A stretch of 64,000 bases of DNA from DATFQI01 sp963816955 (GCA_963816955.1 CAWFME010000011.1:30368-94367); one strand, 5' to 3'. Counted from the stretch's first letter, positions 7,127 through 17,834 are shown. Notes: generated by a model not told the origin, from the sequence alone. A program made the numbers and translations.

Positions 7127-8168
7127 CGCTCGCGCGCAGCAGCCAGCGCACCGCCAGCGGCGCGAGCAGCACCATCGCCACCACCCGCAGCGTCTGCACG
7201 GCCACGATGAACGTCGTGTCGGCGCCGCTCCCGTAGGCGACGGCGAGCACCGCGTAGAGCCCGCCGGGCGTGGTGGCCAGGTAGGAGTCGAGCAGCGTCG
7301 CCGAGGTCGTGGCGTCGAGCAGCACGGCGAGCCCGAAGCAGGTGACCAGCAGGCCGGCGATCGCCAGCAGCACCGGGATCGTCACGCGGCCGAGCAGCCG
7401 CACGGTCTCGGGCGTGAAGCGCAGGCCGACCTGCAGGCCGATCAGCGCGAACGCCGCCTGCCCGAGCAGGTCCGGGACCGCGAAGCCCTCGAGCGGGCCC
7501 GCGAGCACGAGCGCGCCCGTGAGGATCATCGGGCCGAGCAGGACGCCGGCCGTGACGCGCAGCCGGCCCGCGGCCCAGGCGCCGGCGACGGCGAGGCCGG
7601 CGGTGGCCGCCCACTCCCACGGGGCGCCCATAAGCCCTGAGGACGGCGGCGGCGTGCCCGCTCCGTGCCCGCTCCCGAACAGCACCGCGATCCCGATCGG
7701 CGTCAGCAGCACCACGACGAGCACGCGCAGGTACTGCATGAAGGCGACGAGCCGGTCGTCGGCGCCGAGTTCGCCGGACATCCCGACGATGCCCGAGGCG
7801 CCGCCGGCGATCATCCCCAGCAGCGCCGTCGGCGGGTCCAGCGGGGTCGTGCGGCTGAGGATCGCGCCGGCGCCCAGGCTGAGCCCGAGCGTCGCCGCCG
7901 ACACGACCAGCACCGGCACGAGCGAGCCGGCCACGGCCCGCAGCGCCTCCGTCTGCAGGTAGGCGCCGAGCGTGACGCCGGCGATCGCCTGCGCGGCGCG
8001 AAAGGCCAGCGGGGTGAGCGAGACGCGGTCGGGCCGCGCCAGCGCGATCGCCAGCCCGAGCAGCAGCGCGGCGAACAGGTATGACGACGGCAGGCCGATC
8101 GCGTCGAGCGCCACGCCGCCGGCGAGCACCCCGCCGGCGATCGCGACCCAGAGCGCCGCGCGTCGCAC
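7119..8168 (-). CDS. AbrB family membrane protein
   Basis: The protein has 349 residues, with about ten hydrophobic segments spread over the whole length. It carries an internal duplication typical of this membrane family (not the DNA-binding AbrB). One half has GASGIVGMSGELGAD followed by a QYLRVL helix; the other has TTPGGLYAVLAVAYGSGAD followed by a QTLRVV helix. Members are annotated as putative ammonia monooxygenase-like or transporter proteins; the substrate is unknown. The ArsR-like regulator ends 18 bp upstream in the same direction, which suggests co-transcription. Confidence 0.9.
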   Translation of the reverse strand: MRRAALWVAIAGGVLAGGVALDAIGLPSSYLFAALLLGLAIALARPDRVSLTPLAFRAAQAIAGVTLGAYLQTEALRAVAGSLVPVLVVSAATLGLSLGAGAILSRTTPLDPPTALLGMIAGGASGIVGMSGELGADDRLVAFMQYLRVLVVVLLTPIGIAVLFGSGHGAGTPPPSSGLMGAPWEWAATAGLAVAGAWAAGRLRVTAGVLLGPMILTGALVLAGPLEGFAVPDLLGQAAFALIGLQVGLRFTPETVRLLGRVTIPVLLAIAGLLVTCFGLAVLLDATTSATLLDSYLATTPGGLYAVLAVAYGSGADTTFIVAVQTLRVVAMVLLAPLAVRWLLRASVR

Positions 8169-8186
8169 CCCGCGTGCCGCTGCGCG

Positions 8187-8810
8187 CTAGGCGTCTTCGC
8201 AGCCCGCGTCCCGGTGGCCCTCGGGCCTCGGGGCGGAGAACGGCAGCGCCTGGAAGAGCATCATCACGAGCCCGACATCCTCGAGCTCGCCCGCCTCGCC
8301 CTTGGCCTCGCGGTCGCGGACGTCCTGCTCGATCTCGGCGACGTCCTCGAGCACGCGCATCAGCGACGTGGCGAGTCGCTCCCACCCCGCGCGGTCCAGC
8401 CGCAGCGGGCTGCGGGTGATGTGGGCGTCCGCCCGGTCGAAGCCGCCGGCGGCGTTGGACGCGCGCCCGTAGTCGTAGATCTGCTGCAGCGTCGCGTCGA
8501 TCAGCGCCTGCTTGGCGACGGGCGGGGCGTCGCGCCACGCCTCCGTCGAGATCCGCGGCCGCTCGTAGGCGCGATAGTGGCGCTGGATCGCGCCGCGGAC
8601 GCGCGTCTCCTTCTCGAGCTCGATCAGCCCGAGCTGGTGAAGCTTGCGGACGTGGTAGGCGACCACGCCGATGTCGGCATGCAGCATCCGCGAGATCTCG
8701 ACCGCGCTCGCGGTCCGCTCCTCGAGGATCGCGAGGATCCGCACTCGCAGCGGATGGCCGAGCGCGCGGACGTAACGCGGGTCGTTGATGTTCTCGATCT
8801 GCGAGGTCAA
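8187..8810 (-). CDS. ArsR-like winged-helix regulator with C-terminal helical domain
   Basis: The protein has 207 residues. The first 85 form a winged helix (HPLRVRILAIL, SAVEISRMLHADIGVVAYH, VRKLHQLGLIEL). The rest is an alpha-helical domain without the metal-binding cysteines of classical ArsR. A paralogue at 40488-41132 has the same two-part layout and shares many motifs (NDPRYV/DDPRYV, HPLRVRILA, ETRVRGAI, GGFDRA). It is upstream of and probably co-transcribed with the AbrB-like gene. Confidence 0.9.
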   Translation of the reverse strand: MTSQIENINDPRYVRALGHPLRVRILAILEERTASAVEISRMLHADIGVVAYHVRKLHQLGLIELEKETRVRGAIQRHYRAYERPRISTEAWRDAPPVAKQALIDATLQQIYDYGRASNAAGGFDRADAHITRSPLRLDRAGWERLATSLMRVLEDVAEIEQDVRDREAKGEAGELEDVGLVMMLFQALPFSAPRPEGHRDAGCEDA

Positions 8811-8828
8811 GGCCCTATTCCTATCGGA

Positions 8829-9422
8829 TTACCCGCCTAGAAGGAGGTCGACGTAGCCGTCGGCGATCTCGGCGGCCCCGAGGCGGCCGCGCGGGCGGTA
8901 CCACTGCGCCGTGTGGTTGACCATCCCGAGCAGCGGCGAAGAGCGCCAGCCGGGGGTCGGATGCCGGCGCCCGCGACGGCCTGGCCGAGCGCGTCCTCGG
9001 CGAGCCGCTCGAAGGCCTTGCGGCTCGCGCGCACGCCGCGCCAGGCGGCGCCGCGCTCGATCACGTGCCGCTCCTGCTGGAAGACGAGCATGTGGTCGCG
9101 GTGGGCGACGACGTGCTCGACCCACAGGCGTACGAGCGCGCGCAGCTGCTCGGCCGGCTCGCGCGGCTCGTCGAGCAGCGCCTCGGCCCGCTCCAGCAGC
9201 GGGTCCATCAGCTGGTCGCAGATCGCGCGCAGCAGGTGCTCCTTGGACGCCGAAGTAGTGGTAGAGGCTGCCCGCGGCGAGGCCGAGCGCCTCCGCCAGC
9301 TCGGGCACCGAGGTCTGGTCGTAGCCGCGCTCGGCGAACACGCGCGCGGCGCCGAGCACGACCTCCGCCCGCCGGCGGTCGTAGCGCTCGCGCAGGGCGG
9401 GGCGGGTAGGGCGGGCGCTCAC
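8829..9422 (-). CDS. TetR family regulator (frame broken three times)
   Basis: The N-terminal TetR helix-turn-helix is clear (QTSVPELAEALGLAAGSLYH, then YFG). After that the protein continues only if single extra bases are removed, near 9245, 8960 and 8934. The repaired protein reads KEHLLRAICDQLMDPLLERA and ends VNHTAQWYRPRGRLG plus AEIADGYVDLLLGG. All three extra bases are C on the coding strand, so sequence error is likely. GTG 9422 is chosen because the ATG at 9446 lies inside the operator. It is the probable repressor of the acyl-CoA operon. Confidence 0.8.
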   Translation of the reverse strand: MSARPTRPALRERYDRRRAEVVLGAARVFAERGYDQTSVPELAEALGLAAGSLYHYFGVQGAPAARDLRPADGPAAGAGRGAARRAARAGRAAARARTPVGRARRRPPRPHARLPAGAARDRARRRLARRAREPQGLRAARRGRARPGRRGRRHPTPGWRSSPLLGMVNHTAQWYRPRGRLGAAEIADGYVDLLLGG

Positions 9423-9430
9423 GTTGCGAG

Positions 9431-9473
9431 CGTACCGAATGATCATTCGAAATTCGAATGATCATTCGGTACG
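9431..9473. promoter_or_regulatory. 43-bp perfect palindrome, TetR-type operator
   Basis: Two exact 21-bp inverted arms meet at a single central A (9452). Each arm contains CGAATGATCATTCG, itself a 14-bp palindrome, and ends in the outer word CGTACC or GGTACG. The site lies between the divergent TetR gene and the acyl-CoA dehydrogenase, 9 bp from each start. Repeated half-sites suggest two TetR dimers. It is the obvious control point of the acyl-CoA operon. Confidence 0.88.
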
Positions 9474-9482
9474 TTGCCTTGC

Positions 9483-10625
9483 ATGGACTTCGACCTCTCC
9501 GACGACCACGAGCTGATCCGCCGCACCGTCCGCGACTTCGCCGAGAGCGAGGTGAAGCCCGTCGCGGAGGAGCTCGACCGCGAGAAGCGCTTCCCGTACG
9601 AGATCGTGGCCAAGCTCGGAGAGCTCGGGCTGATGGGGATCCCGTTCCCGGAGTCCTACGGCGGCGGCGGGGGCGACTCGCTCGCCTACGCGCTGGCGGT
9701 CGAGGAGCTCACGCGCGTGGACTCCTCCGTCGCGATCACGATGTGCGCGCACACCTCGCTCGGCACGCAGCCGATCTACCTGTTCGGCTCCGAGGAGCAG
9801 AAGCAGCGCCTGATGCCCGACCTCTGCGCGGGCCAGCAAGCTCGGCGCCTTCGGCCTGACCGAGCCCGAGGCGGGCTCGGACGCCGGCAACGTCCGCACG
9901 CGCGCCAAGCTCGACGATGACGGCTGGGTGATCGACGGCGCCAAGCAGTTCATCACCAACGCGGGCACCGACATCTCGGGCCACGTCGCGATCACGGCCC
10001 GCACGGAACGACCGCCGACGCCGAGATCTCCAACCTGATCGTGGAGAACGGCACGGAGGGCTACTCGCAGGGCGAGCCCTACCGCAAGATGGGCTGGAAC
10101 GCGTCCGACACGCGGCCGCTGGCCTTCGAGGACTGCCGGGTGCCCGAGGAGAACCTGCTCGGCCCGCGCGGCGCCGGCTTCAAGCAGTTCCTGCACATCC
10201 TCGACATCGGCCGCATCGGCGTGGCGGCGATGGGCGTCGGGCTCGCGCAGGGCGCGCTCGACGAGGCGCTCGCCTACGCCAAGGAGCGGCGCGCCTTCGG
10301 CAAGCCGATCTCCAAGTTCCAGGCGATCCAGGCCAAGCTCGCGGACATCTCGACGGAGATCGAGGCGGCGCGGCTGCTCGTCTACAAGGCGGCGCTGCTC
10401 AAGGACGCCGGACGCAACTTCACGCTGACCGCCGCGCAGGCCAAGCTCAAGACGGGCCGGCTCGCCGTGCGCGCCAGCGAGGAGGCGGTGCAGATCCACG
10501 GCGGCTACGGCTACATCGAGGAGTACCCGGTGTGCCGCTTCTACCGCGACGCGAAGATCCTCACGATCGGCGAGGGGACCGACGAGGTCCAGCAGATGGT
10601 GATCGCCCGCGCGATGGGCGCATAA
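9483..10625 (+). CDS. Acyl-CoA dehydrogenase (frame broken)
   Basis: The repaired protein has about 380 residues. It shows the flavin/substrate signatures GLTEPEAGSDAGN and AVQIHGGYGYIEEYPV. GEGTDEVQ near the C-terminus supplies the catalytic Glu at the position used by short-chain and branched-chain acyl-CoA dehydrogenases; isovaleryl-CoA dehydrogenase usually has Ala or Gly there. Extra bases near 9837 (C), 10006 (A) and 10012 (C) break the frame. It is followed directly by the carboxylase genes (TAAGTG), so it probably makes the enoyl-CoA that the carboxylase uses. Confidence 0.9.
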
Positions 10626-12493
<1,868 letters not shown>

Positions 12494-12497
<4 letters not shown>

Positions 12498-14053
12498 GCG
12501 CGCAACCTGCACCGGCCGCGCGCGGCGGACACCGCGAGGGCCACCTCGCGCTGATCGAGGACCTCGAGCAGCGGCTCGCGCGCGTGCGCGCCGGCGGCGG
12601 CGAGCGCGCCCGCGAGCGCCACACCTCGCGCGGCAAGCTGCTCGCCGCGCGACCGCGTCGAGCGGCTGTGCGATCCCGGGCGCGCCGTTCCTGGAGCTCT
12701 CGCCGCTGGCCGCCGAGGAGCTCTACGACGGCGCCGCGCCCGGCGCGGGCATCGTCACCGGCGTCGGCGTGATCGAGGGCCGCCGCTGCGTGATCGTCGC
12801 CAACGACGCGACCGTCAAGGGCGGCACCTACTACCCCATGACGGTCAAGAAGCACCTGCGGGCGCAGGAGGTCGCGCTGCACAACCGGCTGCCGTGCGTC
12901 TACCTCGTCGACTCCGGCGGCGCGTTCCTGCCGATGCAGGACGAGGTCTTCCCCGACCGCGAGCACTTCGGCCGCATCTTCTTCAACCAGGCGACGATGT
13001 CCGCGCGCGGGATCCCGCAGATCAGCGCGGTCATGGGCTCCTGCACCGCGGGCGGCGCCTACGTGCCGGCGATGAGCGACGAGACCGTGATCGTGCGCGA
13101 GCAGGGCACGATCTTCCTCGGCGGCCCGCCGCTGGTGAAGGCCGCGACGGGCGAGGAGGTCACCGCCGAGGAGCTCGGCGGCGGCGACGTGCACGCGCGC
13201 GTCTCGGGCGTCGTCGACCACCTGGCCGAGGACGACGACCACGCGCTGGAGATCGTGCGCGACGATCGTCGCCACGCTGCCGCCGCCCGCCGCGCCCGCG
13301 TGGGAGCGCGCGCAGGAGCCGCGCGCGCCGGCGCGAGGACGCCGGACGGGCTGCTCGACGTCGTGCCGCTCGACCTGCGCACGCCCTACGACGCGCGCGA
13401 GCTCATGCGCCGGATCGTCGACGGCTCGCGAGCTGGCACGAGTTCAAGGAGCTCTACGGCACCACGGTCGTGTGCGCGTTCGCGCACGCATCGACGGCCA
13501 CCCGGTCGGCATCCTCGCCAACAACGGGATCCTGTTCAGCGAGTCCTCGCTGAAGGCCGCCCACTTCATCGAGCTCTGCGACCGGCGCGGGATCCCGCTG
13601 CTGTTCCTGCAGAACATCTCGGGCTTCATGGTCGGCAGGGACTACGAGGCGGGCGGGATCGCCAAGGACGGCGCGAAGCTCGTCACCGCCGTCTCGTGCG
13701 CGCGGGTTCCGAAGCTCACGGTGATCGTCGGCGGCTCCTTCGGCGCCGGCAACTACGGCATGTGCGGCCGCGCCTACTCCCCGCGCTTCCTCTTCATGTG
13801 GCCCAACGCGCGCATCAGCGTCATGGGCGGCGAGCAGGCCGCGACGGTGATGACCGAGGTCGGCCAGCCCGAGACCGGGGAGGCGCTGCGCGAGCAGTAC
13901 GAGCACCAGGGCCGCCCGGTGTACTCGACCGCCCGGCTGTGGGACGACGGCGTGATCGACCCGCGCGACACCCGCCGGGTGCTCGCCAACGCGCTGGCGG
14001 CCTGCCGCCACGCCCCGCTGGAGCCGGTCGGCTACGGCGTCTTCCGGATGTAG
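12494..14053 (+). CDS. Acyl-CoA carboxylase beta subunit, methylcrotonyl-CoA carboxylase type (frame broken)
   Basis: The GTG at 12494 overlaps the alpha-subunit stop by 4 bp. The repaired protein of about 515 residues has GSCTAGGAYVPAMSDE, FLGGPPLVKAATGEE, GGSFGAGNYGMCGRAY and NARISVMGGEQAA. These words are characteristic of methylcrotonyl-CoA and related carboxyltransferases rather than acetyl- or propionyl-CoA types. Frame breaks occur near 12653, 12680, 13262, 13310, 13432 and 13487. With the dehydrogenase it suggests leucine/isovalerate or branched-chain acyl-CoA breakdown; the exact substrate is an inference. Confidence 0.88.
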
Positions 14054-14110
14054 CGGCCGTCGACGGGTCGATAGTTCACGCATAGACAGAGGAACTGCAC
14101 GCTCGCGTCG

Positions 14111-14170
14111 GGAGCAGGCGCTGCGGGCGGCTCCCTCGCTCCCCTACCCAGCCGCAGTTGACGTTCGGCC
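14111..14170 (+). repeat. Dispersed repeat R3, copy a
   Basis: About 60 bp match 26472-26530 with roughly five differences and two one-base gaps. Shared words include AGGCGCTGCGGGCGGC, ACCCAGCCGC and GTTGACGTTCG. In both places the repeat sits 20-30 bp upstream of a start codon on the plus strand. It may be a shared promoter/leader or a short mobile repeat. Confidence 0.65.
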
Positions 14171-14198
14171 GGGCAGGCGCGCGGGGTAGCGGCACCCC

Positions 14199-14630
14199 AT
14201 GAGCGAGCAGCCGGACCCTGAGCACCTACGGCCGGAGGGCGTCTCCGACGAGGCGGTCGCGGCGGCCGGGAAGATGTCCGAGGCGCTCGAGTCGCTCGAA
14301 CGGGCGCGCGGCCACCTGTACTCGTTCCACCAGCTGATCGGCAAGGCCGACCTCGAGCTCGACGAGGTGCTCGCGCTGCTGCAGGCGTGCGGGGAGGAGG
14401 AGCTCGCCGAGCGGATCCGGACGGAGCTGCTCGGACGCAACGTCGTCCCCGCGCGCTGGACCTTCCAGCTCGTGGAGGAGTTCGACGCCACCTACTGGGA
14501 GGTCTTCCGCGAGCACGAGCGGGCCGTTCGCGAGGCGCTCGTCGCCGGGCGCCGGCACGTGTACGAGTCCGAGATGAAGGAGCGCCGGCGCACCCACGGG
14601 CGCCCCGGCCACGAAGCCCGTCCTGGCTAG
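14199..14630 (+). CDS. Conserved hypothetical helical protein
   Basis: The 143-residue protein is acidic and largely helical. A region ARGHLYSFHQLIGKADLEL is followed by LLGRNVVPARWTFQLVEEFD and a basic end (EMKERRRTHG). I recognise this pattern as one widely seen in uncharacterised actinobacterial proteins, without known function. No signal peptide or membrane segment is present. Its stop codon is part of the left arm of the following inverted repeat. Confidence 0.8.
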   Translation: MSEQPDPEHLRPEGVSDEAVAAAGKMSEALESLERARGHLYSFHQLIGKADLELDEVLALLQACGEEELAERIRTELLGRNVVPARWTFQLVEEFDATYWEVFREHERAVREALVAGRRHVYESEMKERRRTHGRPGHEARPG

Positions 14631-14791
14631 ATGGGTGATTCCACGACTCCGCACCGTGGTGACGGCGCCGGCCGGCGCCGGATCGCCACCCGGACCCTCG
14701 AAAATGCTGGCGCATTCCCTTCGGGTCCGTGCGACGCCCGGCATCCGCCCGGCACCATCCTCACGGCACGGACCTCGTGGAATCACCCATC
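14630..14791. terminator. 162-bp inverted-repeat element between convergent genes
   Basis: Arms GATGGGTGATTCCACGA (14630-14646) and its exact reverse complement (14775-14791) close the space between two convergent genes. Each arm overlaps the stop codon of its neighbour. Inside are a perfect 16-bp palindrome (14664-14679) and a second stem-loop: CGGACCC (14691-14697) pairs with 14723-14729 and encloses AATGC/GCATT. It probably stops transcription in both directions. The long spacing is unusual for a plain terminator, so a palindromic mobile remnant is an alternative. Confidence 0.7.
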
Positions 14792-15437
14792 AGGTGGCGT
14801 GTCCGGCCACGATCAGCAGGTCCTCGTCGGTCTGGCCGGGAGCGAGCAGGCCGCGAGCCTCGAGCTCGTCGCGGCGGTCGCCGAGCATCGGCCCGAGCGG
14901 GCCCCGCCGGCGCTCGAGGAACTGCGGCTCCAGCCCGGCGGCGGCCATCCGCTCGAGCGTCTCGTCCTCCCCGTTGACGGAGGAGTGCGTGACCACGAGC
15001 ACCCCGCCGGGCCGCAGGTGCGCGGGCGCCTGTGCGATCAGCTGGTCCAGGAACGCGCGCCCGCGCGGCCCGGCCTCGGTATGGCGGGCGGGGCCCCGCG
15101 ACGGCAGCGGGCCGGGCGAGGGGAGGTAGGGCGGGTTGGAGGAGATCAGGTCGAAGCGGTCGCCGGGGACCGCAGACAGCAGCGGCCCGCGGCGCGTCCG
15201 CACGCGAACGCCGTTGAGCCGCGCGTTGATGTGCGCCGTCCACAGCGCGCGCCGGGAGACGTCGATGGCTGTCACGGATCTGGCCGCAGCGAGCGCGGCC
15301 GTGATCGCCAGCGCCCCCGACCCGGTACACACGTCGGCGACCAGCCCGCGTACCTGGGGCATGCTCCGCACGTGCGCAGCCAGCAGCCAGGTGTCGCTCC
15401 GAGGCTCGAAGACCCCGGGTAGCCGGGCGATTCGCAT
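14790..15437 (-). CDS. HemK2/MTQ2-like protein methyltransferase
   Basis: The 215-residue protein has the SAM-binding motif I VADVCTGSGALAITAA and the catalytic tetrapeptide NPPY in SSNPPYLPSP. That pair is diagnostic of the HemK/PrmC family of glutamine-N5 or related N-methyltransferases. The N-terminal helper domain of PrmC is absent, as in MTQ2-type enzymes. The start codon at 15437 abuts the start codon of the divergent GCS2 gene with no base between. Its neighbours (GCS2 ligase, diiron enzyme, CDGSH protein) recur around such genes in actinobacteria, as far as I recall. Confidence 0.88.
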   Translation of the reverse strand: MRIARLPGVFEPRSDTWLLAAHVRSMPQVRGLVADVCTGSGALAITAALAAARSVTAIDVSRRALWTAHINARLNGVRVRTRRGPLLSAVPGDRFDLISSNPPYLPSPGPLPSRGPARHTEAGPRGRAFLDQLIAQAPAHLRPGGVLVVTHSSVNGEDETLERMAAAGLEPQFLERRRGPLGPMLGDRRDELEARGLLAPGQTDEDLLIVAGHAT

Positions 15438-16571
15438 ATGGCCAGCTACCCGAGACCCGTTTCCCAAACGCACGATCCCGCCGCGTTGCGGGAGCGCTTC
15501 GACGGCGTCAGTCCGCTGACGGTCGGCCTCGAGGAGGAGGCGGTGCTCGTCGACCCCGAGACGCTGCTCCCGCTGCCGCGAGCTGCCGCGGTGCTGGAGC
15601 GGCTCGGCGGCGACCCGCGCTTCAAGCTCGAGCTGCCCGCCGCGCAGCTGGAGATCGTGCTCGGGCCCACCGCGACGGTGGCCGAGAGCGCCCGCGCGCT
15701 GGCGATCGCGCGGCGTGAGCTGGCCGCGGCGGCCGAGGACGTCGGGCGCCTGCTGGTCGCCGGCGCGCACCCGCTCGCCGCTCCGCGCGGGGAGCTCAAC
15801 ACGGGCGAGCGGCACGCGGAGATCGCGCGCGAATACGGCGCCGTCGCCGAGCTGCAGGGCGTCTGCGCCCTGCAGGTGCACGTCGCGGTCGGCGGCCACG
15901 AGCGGACGCTCGGCGTCTACAACGCGCTGCGCTCGCACCTGCCCGAGCTCGCGGCGCTCGCGGCCAACGCGCCCTACTACGCCGGGGCGGACACCGGCTT
16001 GGCTTCCGTGCGGCCGAAGATCTGCGACGTGCTGCCGCGCCAGGGCGTGCCGCCCGCGCTCGCGAGCTGGGACGAGCTCGCCGCCGGGCTCGCCTGGGGC
16101 GAGGCCGCCGGCGCGCTCCCGCTGCCCGGCCGCTGGTGGTGGGAGCTGCGCCCGCATCCGGTGCACGGGACGCTCGAGCTGCGCGTGCCCGACGCGCAGG
16201 CCACGGTGGCCGACGCCGCGGCGGTCGCGGCGTTCGCGCACGCGCTGGTGGCGTGGCTGGCCGCGCGTCACGACGGCGGGGACCTGCCCGCGCCCGACGC
16301 GACCTGGCGGATCGAGGAGAACCGCTGGCAGGCGTGCCGGCACGGGCTCGACGGCACGTTCGCGGACCTGCGCACGGGCGAGCCGGGGCCCGCACGCGAG
16401 CTGCTCGCCGCGCGCATCGAGCAGCTCGCACCCTTCGCCGTCGCGGTCGGCTGCGAGAGCGAGCTGGACCGGGCGCGCGAGCTGCTGCGCGAGAACGGCG
16501 CCGAGCGCCAGCGCCGCGCCGGCGGCCCGCGCGAGGCGACGCTGCAACTGCTCGGGGGGTACCTCGCATGA
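15438..16571 (+). CDS. Carboxylate-amine ligase, GCS2/YbdK family
   Basis: The protein has 377 residues. It starts with the nucleotide-binding signature TVGLEEEAVLVDPE and contains ELPAAQLEIVLGP and WWWELRPHPVHGTLELRVPD, which matches the glutamate-cysteine ligase type 2 fold. YbdK-type members have weak glutamate-cysteine ligase activity and their true role is often unknown. It overlaps the next gene by ATGA and its start touches the divergent methyltransferase start. Confidence 0.9.
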   Translation: MASYPRPVSQTHDPAALRERFDGVSPLTVGLEEEAVLVDPETLLPLPRAAAVLERLGGDPRFKLELPAAQLEIVLGPTATVAESARALAIARRELAAAAEDVGRLLVAGAHPLAAPRGELNTGERHAEIAREYGAVAELQGVCALQVHVAVGGHERTLGVYNALRSHLPELAALAANAPYYAGADTGLASVRPKICDVLPRQGVPPALASWDELAAGLAWGEAAGALPLPGRWWWELRPHPVHGTLELRVPDAQATVADAAAVAAFAHALVAWLAARHDGGDLPAPDATWRIEENRWQACRHGLDGTFADLRTGEPGPARELLAARIEQLAPFAVAVGCESELDRARELLRENGAERQRRAGGPREATLQLLGGYLA

Positions 16572-17563
16572 GCCTGCCCGAGCCGCGCGGACCGATCTCG
16601 GAGGCGCTGCTGGCCGCGCTCGCCGGCGCGCCCGGCGACGTCGGGCCGCTCCCCGACGCGAGCGGCCCAGCCGAGGCCGACGAGGACCTGCAGCTCGCGC
16701 TGTACTGCTGCTACGAGCTGCACTACCGCGGGCTCCCCGGCGTCGACGAGCGCTGGGAGTGGGAGCCGTCGCTGATCGCGGCGCGGCGCGCGCTGGAGGC
16801 GCCGTTCGAGGCCGCGATCGAGCGCCTGGCCGGGCGACCGGAGGGCGACTGCGCGCCCGAGGAGATCGACCTGGTCCTGCGCGCTCTCGCCGACGCCGAC
16901 GAGGCGCCCTCGCTGTCCCGCTTCATCGAGCGCGAGGCGACCCGCGAGCAACTGCGCGAGCTGCTGATCCACCGCTCGGCGTACCAGCTCAAGGAGGCCG
17001 ATCCGCACTCGTGGGCGATCCCGCGCCTGTCCGGCCCCCCGAAGGCCGCGCTCGTCGAGATCCAGGCCGACGAGTACGGCGGCGGCCGGCCCGAGCGCAT
17101 GCACGCGCGGCTGTTCGCCGGCGCGATGGCGGCGGTCGGGCTCGACCCCACCTACGGCGCCTACCTGGACAAGCTGCCCGCCCGCACGCTCGCGACCGTG
17201 AACCTGATGTCGCTGTTCGGACTGCACCGCCGCCTGCGCGGCGCGGTCGTGGGCCACCTCGCCCTGTTCGAGATGACGTCCTCGCTGCCCAACGCGCGCT
17301 ACGCGCGCGGCATCCGGCGGCTCGGGTTCGACGACCCCGCGGCGACCGGCTTCTTCGACGAGCACGTGGAGGCCGACGCGGTGCACGAGAACATCGCGGC
17401 GGTCGACCTCGCCGGCGGGCTGGCCCGCCAGGAGCCCGCGCTCACGGGCCAGATCCTCTGGGGCGCCCGCGCGCTGCTCGCGGTCGAGGGCGCGTGGGCG
17501 TGCGAGCTGCTCGGCGCCTGGGAGGCCGGCGCGAGCTCGCTCAGGTCTCCGGTGGCGGCGTAG
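16568..17563 (+). CDS. Iron-containing redox enzyme (haem-oxygenase-like diiron fold)
   Basis: The 331-residue protein shows likely metal-ligand segments of haem-oxygenase-like diiron oxidases: EIQADEYGGG at about residue 161 and FFDEHVEADAVHE at about 263. Near the N-terminus is LALYCCYELHYRG, also usual for this family. Members oxidise or cleave small organic substrates; the substrate here is unknown. It is translationally coupled to the GCS2 ligase and convergent with a CDGSH iron-sulphur protein that could act as its electron or Fe partner. Confidence 0.85.
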   Translation: MSLPEPRGPISEALLAALAGAPGDVGPLPDASGPAEADEDLQLALYCCYELHYRGLPGVDERWEWEPSLIAARRALEAPFEAAIERLAGRPEGDCAPEEIDLVLRALADADEAPSLSRFIEREATREQLRELLIHRSAYQLKEADPHSWAIPRLSGPPKAALVEIQADEYGGGRPERMHARLFAGAMAAVGLDPTYGAYLDKLPARTLATVNLMSLFGLHRRLRGAVVGHLALFEMTSSLPNARYARGIRRLGFDDPAATGFFDEHVEADAVHENIAAVDLAGGLARQEPALTGQILWGARALLAVEGAWACELLGAWEAGASSLRSPVAA

Positions 17564-17783
17564 GCCGCGAGCGGTCCTCGGCCCCGCTCGGCGCGCTGAA
17601 GCGGACGAGCTTGTGGGTGCCGTCGCAGAACGGCCGCACGCGTGAGCGCCCGCAGCGGCAGAGCGCGACCGTGCGCCGGTCGACGTCGATCTCCCGCCCG
17701 TCCTGGTCGACGATCCGGACGGGCCCGCGGACCACGAGCGGGCCGTCGCGGTACGGGGTGATCACGGTCGGAGCGCGGTCCAT
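17541..17783 (-). CDS. CDGSH iron-sulphur domain protein
   Basis: The 80-residue protein carries the complete CDGSH signature CRCGRSRVRPFCDGTHK, whose three Cys and one His hold a 2Fe-2S cluster. The N-terminal half (VRGPVRIVDQDG) is the usual strand region of such small proteins. It overlaps the convergent diiron enzyme by 23 bp. A role in electron transfer or in supplying Fe-S clusters is likely from the family. Confidence 0.92.
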   Translation of the reverse strand: MDRAPTVITPYRDGPLVVRGPVRIVDQDGREIDVDRRTVALCRCGRSRVRPFCDGTHKLVRFSAPSGAEDRSRPTPPPET

Positions 17784-17834
17784 GCCACGGCGTACCCGCT
17801 GCGGCGCGTTTCGCGAACCTGGCGCGGGGGCAGC

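Noticed and set aside
14155..14170. TTGACG in R3 as a -35 promoter box
   Set aside because: No -10 box at 16-19 bp spacing is present in either copy; in copy b a TAAGGT lies only 12 bp away.
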